Shown here one piece after another: positions 1 through 10,144 of a stretch of DNA of 64,000 nt; position 1 is the first letter of the stretch; the number at the start of each line of letters is the position of its first letter. Location: the NCBI GenBank assembly GCA_025504975.1, contig JANUWI010000003.1, positions 744,001 through 808,000 on the forward strand. The letters run 5' to 3'. A program made the position numbers and the translations under genes. The notes below the pieces were generated by a model. It searched no databases and was not told the origin of the DNA. It worked only from the letters and a program-made list of their open reading frames with translations. Source of the DNA: Plenodomus lindquistii. Taxonomy: Eukaryota > Ascomycota > Dothideomycetes > Pleosporales > Leptosphaeriaceae.

Positions 1-469
1 ACTTAATTATATACCTCTCTAATAAGTCGTGTATAGAGTAGAGAGTCTAGAGAAACGCAAAGGTAGTTACTATAGAGAAAAAGTCTGTTATCTGTTTAAT
101 ACTAGAAAGGCAGTAAAAAGCGTTTTTTTTTAAAAAACTGTTAGTTCGCCTTTAACAGGGCTTCTGTTAGCTCTAAAGAATCTAGTAATATTATTAGAGT
201 TAGTTAGAGAGAAGTAATAGTTATTTATAGAGAGGACTCTAGGTATTACTTTACTAGTTTAGAGTTAATACAGCCGTGTAGCCTAGCCGGGTTAAAGAAA
301 ACTAAAAAGCAATTATTTTATTAGGCTACTTTAAAATCCTTTATATCTTATTCTTATTAACTAAAGATATCTACGCGCTTATTACTTTTACCTAGAGTAT
401 ACTTAATTTAGAAGTTAAAAGGGGCTATAAGCTTAGCCTAGTTAACTTATTATTAATTTAGGACCTTTA

Positions 470-1570
470 TGCTTATAAAGTACTCTAAGAATTAATAATT
501 AGTATACACTTAGACTTAGTGCTAAACTAAAGTTAGTTTAGCTTTCTATTTTTTAAAGGCAGTAATAATAGTAAATAGTTTTTTATTATATATCTCTTAA
601 TTAAGCTCTACTCTAGTAAGTGTTTTGCTATAGAAGGCTATAGGGTACTATTTACTATCTAGGTATTTTTAAAACATAATTCTAGCTACTACTCTGTCTA
701 AAGCGTTAGTTTCTAGTTTTATATTATAATTAGAATTAAAATAGTACAGGACTAGGATTGCTAGGAGCGAGGACTTTAGCTTCTTAAAGCTGTTTTAACA
801 ATCCTTAGTCTATACAAATAGGGTTAAGGGACTTTGTAGAGCTATTATTAGCTTAGCTACTTATAAGAATTTAGAGATAAATTGTCTGTAGAATCTAGTA
901 AACCCTAGAAAAGACTTAATACCTGTTACAGTAGTAGGTTAGACCTAGTTATAGAGTACTTCTATTTTTTCTAGATCTACCTCTATTCCTTTGTTAGTTA
1001 GGATATATCCTAAATACTTAGTTTAAATAACGTAGAATTTGCTTTTTTTAATTGCTACTTGTAGTCCTGCTTTTTATAGTTTTTCTAGGACAAGCTTAAC
1101 GTGTTGTTAGTAGCTCTAGACGTTTTTAAAGTAGATAAGGATATTATCTAAGTAGGCGATATAGAAATTATCCAAGTAATCTATAAGTATATTGTTTATA
1201 TACTTTTAATAGGTAGAGGGGCTATTATAGAGACTAAAAAGGAGTACTTTGTACTTGTATAATCTGTAGCGGGTACAGAAAGTAGTGTATTTTTTAGACT
1301 CTAGATCTATATAGATTTTGTTAAAGGCTGCTTAAATATTAAACTTAGTAAAGACTTTAGCCTTGTTTAAACAGATTAGTAAGTTATCTATCTTTAGAAT
1401 TAGATAGGCGTTTTTTTAGGTAAGCTAGTTAAGCTTTTAGTAGTTAATATAGATATAGAGTAACTTGTTAGGTTTACAGACATAGAGAATAGAAAAAGTA
1501 AAGAGGCTGTAGCTAGTCTCTATAAATCCCTTCTATAAGTTTTTCTAGACGTATTTCTTAATAGCTTCTA
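470..1570 (-). pseudogene. Ty3/Gypsy pol fragment: reverse transcriptase and RNase H, with many stops
   Basis: On the minus strand, about 1500-1000, a decayed reverse transcriptase can be read: KPNKLL, then KLN..LT.KNAYLI, AKVFTKFNI.AAFNKI, FCTRYRLYKYKVL and YLDNILIY. The last corresponds to the catalytic YLDDILIY box, with the second Asp now Asn. Further along, about 790-470, an RNase H region is visible: YPIAFYSKTLTRVELN, EIYNKKLFTI and a trailing LEYF, matching the family pattern HPVAFYSRKL, NYEIYDKELLAI, NLEYF. Multiple in-frame stops and the lost catalytic Asp rule out activity. The assignment rests on the order and spacing of these motifs. Confidence 0.8.
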
Positions 1571-2639
1571 AGTCTTTAGTATTTTGCTTGTATAGAGGGC
1601 TAAAGTTATTAGGTAGAGGTTTATTTAGAATAATTTTATAGTTATATAGTTAGTATTCTAGTAGTTCCTCTACTACTAATAAACTAAATACGTTCTAATA
1701 CTACTAGTAGCAGGGGGGGAGTTAGTCCTAGATTAAATAGTTATTTTTTTAAACGTTCTTTCTATTATAGTCCTTAAAGATCCGGTTAATCTTGTACAGA
1801 CTAGTAGTAAAGAACTTATTTTCTTTTTTTTTTATATTAAAATAGAAGGCATTAGCGGAAATGATAGCGACTTAGGGACTAGGAGGGGTTTTAAAGGGTT
1901 TTTAGAGCGGGTCTGGTTTTTGTATCTCTAGAGAGATATCCTAGTATTGTAGGGCTTTGAAAATTCTATAAATGTAATTAATTAAAGGGTGTAGGCTACT
2001 AGTTTTCTAATACAACTTCTTTTTCTATAGAGCGTTTTGTTTCTTAATGTTAAAAGCAACGTGCTCCTTTAGTATTCTTTAATAGAGTTGTATAAGAATT
2101 AGAGGAGTAGAGATATAGGTTTTAGAGTAAGTAGCTAGCTACTATAACTAGGACCTATTTATATCTAGTAGAATTTTAAACCTTTTTAATTATTGCATTT
2201 TAATAATTATATTCTAAGCTCCTAGATTAAGTATAACGAATAGACAGTTTAGAATCTTTTATCTGTCTATAATTATATAGAGACAGATATATTCTATAAC
2301 TAGTAAAAAGATTTAGTCCTTAAACCCTCTAACTGTTACTAGGTAGGGTAGTTTTCAGACTTTAGTTTAAAGTAAAGAAGATAAAGAAGAAACAATGCGT
2401 AAATTTAAAAAGAGATATCTTTAGGCGCTAGTATTAATAAGCGATAGTAGTTTTATATCTACGCCTAGGTTACATAAAATAGTAGATACAAAGAAATAGA
2501 AACTTTAAAATAGTTTTAAGAGATTAAGGTTTAACAGGTTATATTTTTAACTTAATCCTAAGTAGCGTAATGCTTTTAGGACTACTTGTTTCCTGTCTAA
2601 TCTTTTTTTAGGTCTAGTACTTTAGCAGCGTCGTAATAT

Positions 2640-3400
2640 TAGTTAGAGTAATTTTTAATTACAATTTCTTTTATTTATAGTAATAGACATTTATTAGCGT
2701 AGTGTTCTAGCTTGCTACAGTTATAGCAGTTACCTAGTGCCTTTTTAGGAGCTAGAGTAGCTGTCGCTTGCTGTAGGGGTACTATAGTAGATTGTAAAAA
2801 GGTTTAGAGGGCTGTGTATAGTATAGTGTTTTCTAAAGTCTCTTTTTAAAGGGTATTTAAACTAGGTCGTACTGTAGTCCTAGCTTAGAACTTAGTAGTA
2901 CTATTATAAAAAGAGTTCTAATAATATGTATTTTTTAGATAGGTTCTTCTTTCTATATTAAAGGTAGTAAAGTGCTCTATTATATCTAGAAAGGAGTTAT
3001 TCTAGGTATGCTTAAACCTTTAACTAGGAATATATAGGCTAGAAGTTATCTTTACTTATATATAGTAAATCTATTCTGTATATAGTACGCGTCCTTTTAC
3101 AGTATAGCTTAAAAAATAGGCTTTAAAAGTAAAGAAAGTTTTGTTTTTTTCTATGTATAGTTAGTTAAAAGTATTACGTGCTTTAGCTTATTTATTGCCT
3201 GTAATAAAGTATCTATTAAGCGTAGCTATTATAGCTTCTGTAGAGAAGAAGTAGTTAGCTTTATTATTAGACAGGTATTAGAGCTTAAAATACTCTTTAG
3301 CTAGACTAGAAGTACTGCCCTAGACTAGTGCTATGCAGGCACGCTTAGAACAGTAGTAGTTACTATTAATTTTAAGTTAATCTAGTATTAAAGCCTTCTA
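2640..3400 (-). pseudogene. Ty3/Gypsy gag fragment with a CCHC zinc knuckle
   Basis: At 2681-2740 the minus strand reads an undamaged CCHC knuckle: CYNCSKLEHYANKC, spacing C-X2-C-X4-H-X4-C. Upstream on the same strand, about 2960-3340, gag-like text is interrupted by stops, for example ATLNRYFITGNK and KNKTFFTFKAYFL. The knuckle lies about 1.1 kb upstream of the reverse transcriptase, as expected for gag. Both limits are approximate. Confidence 0.65.
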
Positions 3401-5142
3401 TTATCTGTAGGTAGAGTCCTTCCTATCTAATAGTTTAGAGATAGAAGGGGTACGCTCTAATAAACGTAGCTTTTTAAGAATATAAAAAGAGGCTTTAGAA
3501 GGTAATCTAGTTAACTAGTAACGTTAATAAGTCTAAAGGTTTTTAGTAGAGAATAGAGGCGAGTCTAGAAGTAGAGTTAGGCAAGGTTTTCTTTTTTTAA
3601 TAGGTTTTATTTTAGCCTATAGAGCTGCTAACTTAGCGCGCAGCTAGGCTATTATTTCTGCAGCGTTATTAGAGGTTATAGTTAGTAGATTCCTAGGTTC
3701 CGCTAAAGTAGGTCTAGTTTCTATCTAACTCTAATTATTCTCTAATTAGCTAGTATTAGTTATCTTCTATATTTTAGACATTTAATAAGTTTGTAGGCCT
3801 TCTGCAAAGGCTAGTTATTTCCCTTTATTTTTTAAAAAGCAGGATTTGTTGTCTATTAATAGGGATAGGTATTAGCTTTGCTTCTAATCCTACTAGGTTA
3901 TTAGTAGTCTCTAAGTCTCTACTTTAGCGCTATCTAACGCAACTTTTCTAAAAGTAATCTAAGCTAGTAATGCTACAGAAGTCTAAACCTATAAGCTTTA
4001 GTTAACTAGAGATCTCTAGGATCTAGTTTTAGGATTGTTAATAGATCTATTAGCGTTAATTAGGGCCGGGACCAGGGAGGTTTTAGAGGCTAGTTAACTA
4101 AAGGATTTAAGTAATCCTTTTAAACAAATTAGTAATATTGTATAGGCCGTTACTAGTAAAGGGATAATTTTCTTGTAATATAACAGCTTAAGAATATAAA
4201 GTGCTAAAAAACGTCTAAATTAGCTTAAAGGCATATAGAAGTGCGCGCGGATTAAAAAGCTAAATAAATTATATTTTTATAGGCCTAGTATAAAAGGACA
4301 AGAAAATTATGCCTCTACAGTTCTATTAAAGAAGCAAGCTATATAGAGTAGGACTTAGTAGTAGTTCTAGGCCTTTATAGAGTTCTCTTCTTTCCTCTGC
4401 TATGTTAGCACGTAGGTAATAGTAAAGTAGAAATTTTTATAGAATCTAGACTAGGTATAGTATAGAGGTAGTTTAGGTAGAGGTTAGTATAGTCTCCTAT
4501 TTTTAATAAGCTTGTATAGGGAAAGATAGGGGTAGCTTATAAAAAGGCTTCTATAGCTAAGGGTTGTTATTATAACAGAATGTAGCTTTATTACATAAAT
4601 AAGTATTTCTACTTTAAAATTCTTAAGCTCCTTTTAGTTTATAGGCTGCTTAAAATTATAGGTACTATCTAGAGAGTATATAAATAATATTTTTAGTTTA
4701 CTAACTATAATATTTAGTTAATTTTTTTATTTTTATATATAATATAAGTTATACGTCTCTATATACACGTAGATTTTCTAATAAAAAATTAGAATATAGA
4801 TAGCTCTAATAGTAATAGTATTAGCTAGTTAGTTTTTAGAGTATAAATTTTAGGTCTATATATTATAGAAGTAATTCTATAATAGTTAGTATAATAGTTT
4901 TATATACTTATATTATATCTAACCTACCCTCTAGTAAAAAAAAAGGCTTTTAGATAGCTACTACTACTATACTTTAATTCTCTAATTAGACGTGCTAGTA
5001 CTATATATATAGTACTATTTCTAGATAATATCTAGATTATTTACTTTTAAAAGTATAAAGTAGGTATATAATATCTACTCTATTTTAATACTATAGTCTA
5101 ACTATATAAATTATAGTATAAACCTAGATTTTTTAATAGTAT

Positions 5143-5329
5143 TGTCAGATGCACGGTACTATTGAAAGTGCACGAATATTGATGAATTTGATGAGGGTTG
5201 AGATCATTGATTGTGTCTTCTCCGAGCGTTGCTCAGGAGGCTAGTTTTGTCGCGTCGGCTACAGGGTGCGCTAGCGCACCCTGTGCCCCGCGTATCTACT
5301 GGCTCTAGAATAACTCCGTCAATCTGACA
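5143..5329 (-). repeat. 3' LTR of the Copia element
   Basis: It is 187 bp and bounded by the inverted termini TGTCAGAT and ATCTGACA. It matches the other LTR over about 170 bp with three substitutions seen by eye. It contains a perfect 22-bp palindrome at 5262-5283 centred on GCGCTAGCGC. The neighbouring interior carries the polypurine tract. Confidence 0.9.
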
Positions 5330-5343
5330 CACCCCCTTCAGCC
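5330..5343 (-). promoter_or_regulatory. Polypurine tract of the Copia element
   Basis: On the minus strand, GCTGAAGGGGGTG immediately precedes the 3' LTR. A short purine run at this position is the expected primer for plus-strand DNA synthesis. Confidence 0.75.
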
Positions 5344-5373
5344 TGGAAGCTATTGCTGGCTGAAACCTTTCTC

Positions 5374-8300
5374 CTAAGGAGTTATTGAGAGGTGGTCTAG
5401 TTGCTGTTGGATTTCCTCAATCGGAGTCTCGTTCGTTGGCGTTGAGAGCGTCTCAGCTTTGATAAGTCCGAGTTGATGGAGGAACCTTCCCCAGGATCCC
5501 TTCGGCAGGGCCTTTGTGAGGCCGTCTGCGATCATTTCTGATGACTGTACGTACTGTACGTTTATCCGTTGTTGTTGTACTTCCTGCCGTAGCCAGTGGT
5601 TGTGGATATCAACGTGTCGGAGCTTGGTTTGGAGCTTTGAGACCTCCGCGGTGAGTAGTCGGATGGTCTGTTGATTGTCGCATTCAATGATAATAGGTCC
5701 TGGCTCAATCTTGACGTGGAGCTCCTGAAGGAGCCTCGAGATAAAGAGAGCTTCCTTGGCGACTTGGGACAGAGCGAGGAGTTCGGCTTCGGTGGTCGAC
5801 GTGGTTACCGTGTCCTGCTTGTTTGCTTTCCAGGCGATAAGCCCGTTGTATAGCTTAATTGCGTAGCCCTGTGAGCTTTTCCTATCTCGTGTGTTGTCAG
5901 CAAAGGAGGCGTCGCTTGCGACTTGAAGGCGTGAGCCACCCCCGAGTTGCAACACGGTTGATTTGGTGTCCTGAAGATACATCAAGACTCGGTCTGCAGC
6001 TTTGTGATGTTCATGGCTGGGATTGGTAAGATGCCTTGCTAGTCGTGACGTAGCAAATGAGATGTCTGGTCGCGTGGTGACTGCGGCGAAGAGAAGTGAT
6101 CCAATCTTTCGTTGATATTTGTTGACGTCCGCGTGGCTCGCTAGTCCGTCGCTTGGCAATAGCTCAATGGCTGCCATCGGAGTGTCGTGTGCTACTCCTC
6201 GATCGTCGATCAGTCGACGGATCTTGTCGCAGTAGGAGGCCTGGGAGAGTTGGATCCGGCGCGAGGCTCGGTCACGGATTATCTCCATCCCGAGGAACCA
6301 TTGTAAGTCGTGTCCTCCGGTAATCGTGTACTGCTTCTTCAGCTGCTCCGTTACTCCGGTAGCCTGCTGATCCTGCCCTGTTGGATAAGCCATGATGATA
6401 TCATCAACGTAAAAGAAGATAATGATACTGCCCTTAATAAGGCAGCACGGCTCATGTGGTATAGCTTCAAAGCCGAGCCTCTGCAGGGTTGCTGTGAACT
6501 CCTTCTGCCAGAGCAGTGGTGAGATCCTAAGGCCATATAATGCCTTGTTGACTTGTAGGATCGTGCCGGCCTTCTGATGGCCTTTCGGCATACGCATGTA
6601 GACAACTCGGTCCATCGCTGCGTGTACGAACGCGTTCGTAACGTCGAATTGCTTGAGCTCTAGTTCGTGCTGGGCTGCGATTGCCATCAACATTCTGAAC
6701 GAGCGGCTAGCTAGTGTGGCTGCGTAGGTGTCTTGAGAGGTAATGTTTCTCTGTTGATCTCCTCGGACCACTAGTCGCGCCTTGCATTTGAGGAGGTTGT
6801 GGTCTTTATCCAGCTTGTACGTGTAGACCCACATGCAGTCAAGGATCTGTTGTCCCGTTGACTTAGCCGTTCTGATTGGAACTTCAGTCCATGAACCCAT
6901 CTGAGCATGGCTCAAAAGATGGTCAAGTTCAGCTTGTTTAAACTCGGCGCCTAGTGGATGATCCTCAAGCTTGCTTTTGTACGTGGGAGGAGGCGGTAGC
7001 TGGCTGCGATGGGGTCTCGAGCCGGTGGCAAGCATCCTTCTCAATCGGGCTTTGTCAATGGCTTCTCCTCCGGTCGTCCCTATGTTGCCTGCTTGGGTTC
7101 CTGCGGTAAACGCTGCTGCCCATGGGATTGTACGGGATGACACCGATTGTTCCTCAGGGTGTGTCCCTGCCATGAATTGTGCAAGGAGAGCCGCTGGTGG
7201 CGGCGTCGGCGGTGGAGATGGGTAATGATCCCTAATCTTCCTACCGTTGTAGTATCCCGGCGGATCTGCTTCAGGATGTGGCTCTGAGGCCTCTTCAAGA
7301 GCATCGTCCTCGTGGAAGGATTCAGTTTCCGGTTCGTGTGCTGGTGAAGGGAGCTCCATGGTCCTCACAAGCGTGGCGATTTCTCTTAGTGTGCTGTGCA
7401 TGAGGTTGTCCATCAGGTCTTCTACCTTCCCATCAAAAGTTGTTTGTTCGTCAAAGGTGACGTCCCTAGTGCTAATGACCTTGGCCAGGGATGGGATCCA
7501 TATCCTGGAGATGTTGGTAGATCGATATCCTACTAGGTATCCTACCCAGGCTTTTGGATCAAGGCGTTGCAAGCGTCCTTTTCCGCGATACGTGTCGTCG
7601 GTCATGGCGAACGCTTTGCAGCCGTATGCTCTAAGGTGAGCAAGGTTTGGTTTTCGTATCGACGTGACTATGCCGTTGCTAAAGGCCACGCGAGTGAAGA
7701 AGATCTCGTATGGAGTCTTCCAGTTGTTTGCGTAGTTAGGCGATCGGTTGTATAGGTAGACGGCGGCTCGCGTTATCTCCGGCCAGAGCTCCCATGAGAG
7801 ATTGGCGTCGAGTCGCATTGCGCGCGCTTTCTCCTTGTTTACACCCCCTGAGCGTTCGGCGCCTCCGTTCTGTGCTTGTGTATCCGGGGCCGAGGGCTCA
7901 ATAACAATGCCTTGCGATGAAAGGTAGCGCTGTACCTCTGGCTTGACCGTTGTGATTTCGTTGTCCGCTTCGATGATCTTTACGGTGATGTTGAAATGGT
8001 TCTTGAGAAATAGAATGAAGTTAGAGAATGCTTTGATGATGGACTTTGCGGTCCTGTTGTCGGTGAAGTAATAGTCCCATTGCATTCCTGAGTATCTGTC
8101 GGTGATGAGCATCTGGCTCCTTTCTTTGGTGATGCTTTGGTGTTCGTATGAATGGAAATCGATGGCCAGTCTCTCTCCTGGTCCTTCGTAATCTGTATTT
8201 CGTGGGGCCCGTCTGATTTGACGCCGGGCCTTGGCTCGTCCACAGGAGTTGCACTCTACTGTAGTAATGCCTTTCACTCGCACCCCCTCAGCTTGCTGCA

Positions 8301-8898
8301 TGAGGTGCTCCACGGTTGCTGGACCGGGATGCCCAAGTCTCTTGTGCCATACGAGTGCTGGGGCTATCTGAGCTCGTCTCGGTGTACGCGACGTTGCTTG
8401 GTGTGTGTGGTAAGCCGCAGGTGCCAATGTGTGGTGCTCGATTACCCATTGGCCGTACAGCTCCTGCAGGCTTCCAATGATTGTGCTGTCCGACGCTCGT
8501 AGCGTTGTTGGATCGGTTCTGGTGTCCCACCATATTCCTTGTTGTCGGAGTAATCGGAAGGATACAAGATTACAGAGGAAGTCAGGACAGACGGCTACGT
8601 CATGGAGCGTTATTATCGTCGTTCGCTGATCGTGCCTGAGGGGCAGCCGGATGGAGCCGTACCCCCTGATCCAGACTTGTGTGTTACCGGCCCATATATA
8701 GTCTGAGGGTCCGGGTGCGCGATAGTCATATATGCGTTGGGGATCGTTCGTAATATGGCATGTCGTGCCTGAATCCAGAATGTATGAATTTCGGAGCGGA
8801 TAATCACTTGTTGTGGCAGCGAAGCCTGCCTCTGTATTGGACGTTGCCAGGAACCGATCCTCGGAACCTCCAACTTGCGTGATTTGACGACCATATAG
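5374..8898 (-). CDS. Copia Pol: protease, integrase, reverse transcriptase, RNase H (by UGA readthrough)
   Basis: This is the same frame as gag, beginning at the codon after the gag UGA. No ATG suits independent initiation, so a fusion of about 1571 aa by readthrough is inferred. Domains in order: aspartic protease ILDSGTT (codon of the catalytic Asp at 8775-8773); GAG-pre-integrase HHCC zinc region (WHKRLGHPG ... CNSCGRAK); integrase core with Asp in LAIDFHSYEH, Asp in IIEADNE and Glu in GGAERSGG; reverse transcriptase KARLVVRGDQQ, FDVTNAFVHA, NKALYGLR and catalytic FYVDDIIM; RNase H SDASFADN and STTEAELLALS. No frameshift or other stop was found. The only odd feature is the gag/pol UGA. Confidence 0.92.
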   Translation of the reverse strand, partial: LYGRQITQVGGSEDRFLATSNTEAGFAATTSDYPLRNSYILDSGTTCHITNDPQRIYDYRAPGPSDYIWAGNTQVWIRGYGSIRLPLRHDQRTTIITLHDVAVCPDFLCNLVSFRLLRQQGIWWDTRTDPTTLRASDSTIIGSLQELYGQWVIEHHTLAPAAYHTHQATSRTPRRAQIAPALVWHKRLGHPGPATVEHLMQQAEGVRVKGITTVECNSCGRAKARRQIRRAPRNTDYEGPGERLAIDFHSYEHQSITKERSQMLITDRYSGMQWDYYFTDNRTAKSIIKAFSNFILFLKNHFNITVKIIEADNEITTVKPEVQRYLSSQGIVIEPSAPDTQAQNGGAERSGGVNKEKARAMRLDANLSWELWPEITRAAVYLYNRSPNYANNWKTPYEIFFTRVAFSNGIVTSIRKPNLAHLRAYGCKAFAMTDDTYRGKGRLQRLDPKAWVGYLVGYRSTNISRIWIPSLAKVISTRDVTFDEQTTFDGKVEDLMDNLMHSTLREIATLVRTMELPSPAHEPETESFHEDDALEEASEPHPEADPPGYYNGRKIRDHYPSPPPTPPPAALLAQFMAGTHPEEQSVSSRTIPWAAAFTAGTQAGNIGTTGGEAIDKARLRRMLATGSRPHRSQLPPPPTYKSKLEDHPLGAEFKQAELDHLLSHAQMGSWTEVPIRTAKSTGQQILDCMWVYTYKLDKDHNLLKCKARLVVRGDQQRNITSQDTYAATLASRSFRMLMAIAAQHELELKQFDVTNAFVHAAMDRVVYMRMPKGHQKAGTILQVNKALYGLRISPLLWQKEFTATLQRLGFEAIPHEPCCLIKGSIIIFFYVDDIIMAYPTGQDQQATGVTEQLKKQYTITGGHDLQWFLGMEIIRDRASRRIQLSQASYCDKIRRLIDDRGVAHDTPMAAIELLPSDGLASHADVNKYQRKIGSLLFAAVTTRPDISFATSRLARHLTNPSHEHHKAADRVLMYLQDTKSTVLQLGGGSRLQVASDASFADNTRDRKSSQGYAIKLYNGLIAWKANKQDTVTTSTTEAELLALSQVAKEALFISRLLQELHVKIEPGPIIIECDNQQTIRLLTAEVSKLQTKLRHVDIHNHWLRQEVQQQRINVQYVQSSEMIADGLTKALPKGSWGRFLHQLGLIKAETLSTPTNETPIEEIQQQLDHLSITP

Positions 8899-8901
8899 TC
8901 A
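8896..8901 (-). promoter_or_regulatory. UGA-CUA readthrough signal between gag and pol
   Basis: The gag stop (8901-8899) is UGA and the next codon (8898-8896) is CUA. UGA CUA is an established leaky stop context, for example in alphavirus replicase and in fungal and animal proteins with readthrough extensions. Gag and Pol are in the same frame and no stop follows until 5374. Confidence 0.75.
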
Positions 8902-10089
8902 TTCTATTTCCGGAGTTGGGGTATGGGACTGCTTGATAGTTGGCGTCCTTGTGCGGGGTCGGCTCTGTGAGCGGATTAGCCCTTGTAGTTCTGGGTCTTG
9001 TTCCTTCTGGAATTTGACGAGCTCCTTTACGGACTCGTTTGGTTTCCACCAGCCGGGTGCTTTCTCCTCATGTAGGTAGTAGCAGTCCTTCAAGGCATGG
9101 CGTTGTCCACATGCTAAGCATTTTGTGGAGGAGTATGAGCCTTCTGGAGGTCTCTCGGCTTGTCGCTTTCGATCGTTGCCGCGTTGATTACGGGGTCTTC
9201 CCCGGCGAGATGGCGCGCTGTTCACAGTAGAGGCGTCCCTTGTACTGTCCTGATGGGCTTCGCCCTCAGCGGTGTCAGGTGAAGCCTCGTCATGAGCTGC
9301 AATGAAACTTGCTTTGCTCTTCCCTGTTTTCAGGGGATGGTTATTCATCATGTACTCCCGATAGCGTTTCATCATCTCTTTGCGGTTCATTCCGGGTTGG
9401 TATCGTCCAGAGTCCTGGAAGGTGGTTGCCCACACATTTGCCACCTTGTTAACCGATGTGAGGAAATCTTTTGTTACTGCATTGATCTGCAGTACTTCCG
9501 GTACGTTGTATGCCTCTGCTTCAGTTGCGGCTTGGTCGTATTCTGCGAGCCAGCTATCCCAGTGCGCGGAGGTTCTCATTGGCTTCAATGCCTGAAGGTA
9601 TCGTTCGCGGGCTCGCTCTTGTTCAAGTTGTTCGTCAATCCCAATCGTCGCTTCGAGGCTTATGAGCCATTTTCGGAGGGATTGGTCGGGTAGGCAACAG
9701 GTTCGGAGCAGATGCGGTGTTACTGTTGATTGGATGAACGCTACGATGTGCTGAAGGCTGGATTGCTCTTTCTCGTAGTCATGTCGGTCGTTCTTGTATT
9801 GTTCGAGGAGGATTTTGTGATACTCGAGGTCATCCCGGAAAGCCTTCTGGCCTGCTGTGGAGAGATCGGTGATCCTTCTTGGGCTTGTGTTACTTGCATT
9901 GGCTGGCGCGTAATCAGCAATCACCGGGGCTCTTTCTGCTACCGGTTTAACTGTTGGCCGGGTAGTAGACTTAGGATTGATCTTGTCCCAGATGTTATGT
10001 GCGATGCAGCGCGCTTTGAGCTGCGTCATCCATGTTGTGTAGTCTGTGTGATCCCGTAGGATAGCTGTTGGATCACGCATTGTCGTCAT
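8899..10089 (-). CDS. Copia Gag polyprotein
   Basis: A 396-aa capsid-type protein that would coat the element RNA in cytoplasmic virus-like particles. It begins at ATG (MTTMRDPTAI), 55 nt inside the 5' LTR. The first two thirds resemble the helical UBN2/gag region of Copia elements (LKARCIAHNIWDKI, LRKWLISLEATIG). A basic linker (RRGRPRNQRGNDRKRQ) precedes a zinc knuckle, CLACGQRHALKDC, whose first gap is C-X2-C-X3-H-X4-C, one residue shorter than the retroviral form. The ORF ends ..PTPEIE then UGA; the same frame continues as pol. Composition is normal, unlike the AT-rich flanks. Confidence 0.9.
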   Translation of the reverse strand: MTTMRDPTAILRDHTDYTTWMTQLKARCIAHNIWDKINPKSTTRPTVKPVAERAPVIADYAPANASNTSPRRITDLSTAGQKAFRDDLEYHKILLEQYKNDRHDYEKEQSSLQHIVAFIQSTVTPHLLRTCCLPDQSLRKWLISLEATIGIDEQLEQERARERYLQALKPMRTSAHWDSWLAEYDQAATEAEAYNVPEVLQINAVTKDFLTSVNKVANVWATTFQDSGRYQPGMNRKEMMKRYREYMMNNHPLKTGKSKASFIAAHDEASPDTAEGEAHQDSTRDASTVNSAPSRRGRPRNQRGNDRKRQAERPPEGSYSSTKCLACGQRHALKDCYYLHEEKAPGWWKPNESVKELVKFQKEQDPELQGLIRSQSRPRTRTPTIKQSHTPTPEIE

Positions 10090-10131
10090 GTTGGATAGAC
10101 GTGTTGGGGTGGCCTGAGCGGTAGTCGGTAG

Positions 10132-10144
10132 TGAGACTCTTAAT
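10132..10144 (-). promoter_or_regulatory. Primer-binding site matching the tRNA-Lys(CUU) anticodon arm
   Basis: Directly inside the 5' LTR the plus strand reads TGAGACTCTTAAT (minus strand ATTAAGAGTCTCA). These 13 bases equal nucleotides 27-39 of eukaryotic tRNA-Lys(CUU): the 5' side of the anticodon stem plus the whole loop, recalled from the conserved tRNA sequence. A primer ending at nucleotide 39 is a 5' half-tRNA, the mode known for Drosophila copia with initiator tRNA. The usual PBS complementary to a tRNA 3' CCA end is absent. Confidence 0.75.

Larger units (their letters stand above)
1..5142 (-). mobile_element. Decayed, AT-rich Ty3/Gypsy LTR retrotransposon (left end outside the window)
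   Basis: The stretch is strongly AT-rich, full of TA steps, and has no long ORF. The minus strand read through stops still shows Ty3/Gypsy order: gag zinc knuckle (2681-2740), reverse transcriptase (about 950-1570), then RNase H (about 470-790). Integrase would lie towards or beyond base 1. Many TAG/TAA stops sit where Gln or Trp codons are expected. This is the pattern left by repeat-induced point mutation (CpA to TpA), an established process in Pezizomycotina; its action here is inferred from composition. The LTRs were not delimited, and 4700-5142 is too AT-rich to resolve. The element is almost certainly dead. Confidence 0.8.

Noticed and set aside
4700..5142. Possible LTR of the Gypsy element
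   Set aside because: Too AT-rich to find its partner repeat or termini by eye.
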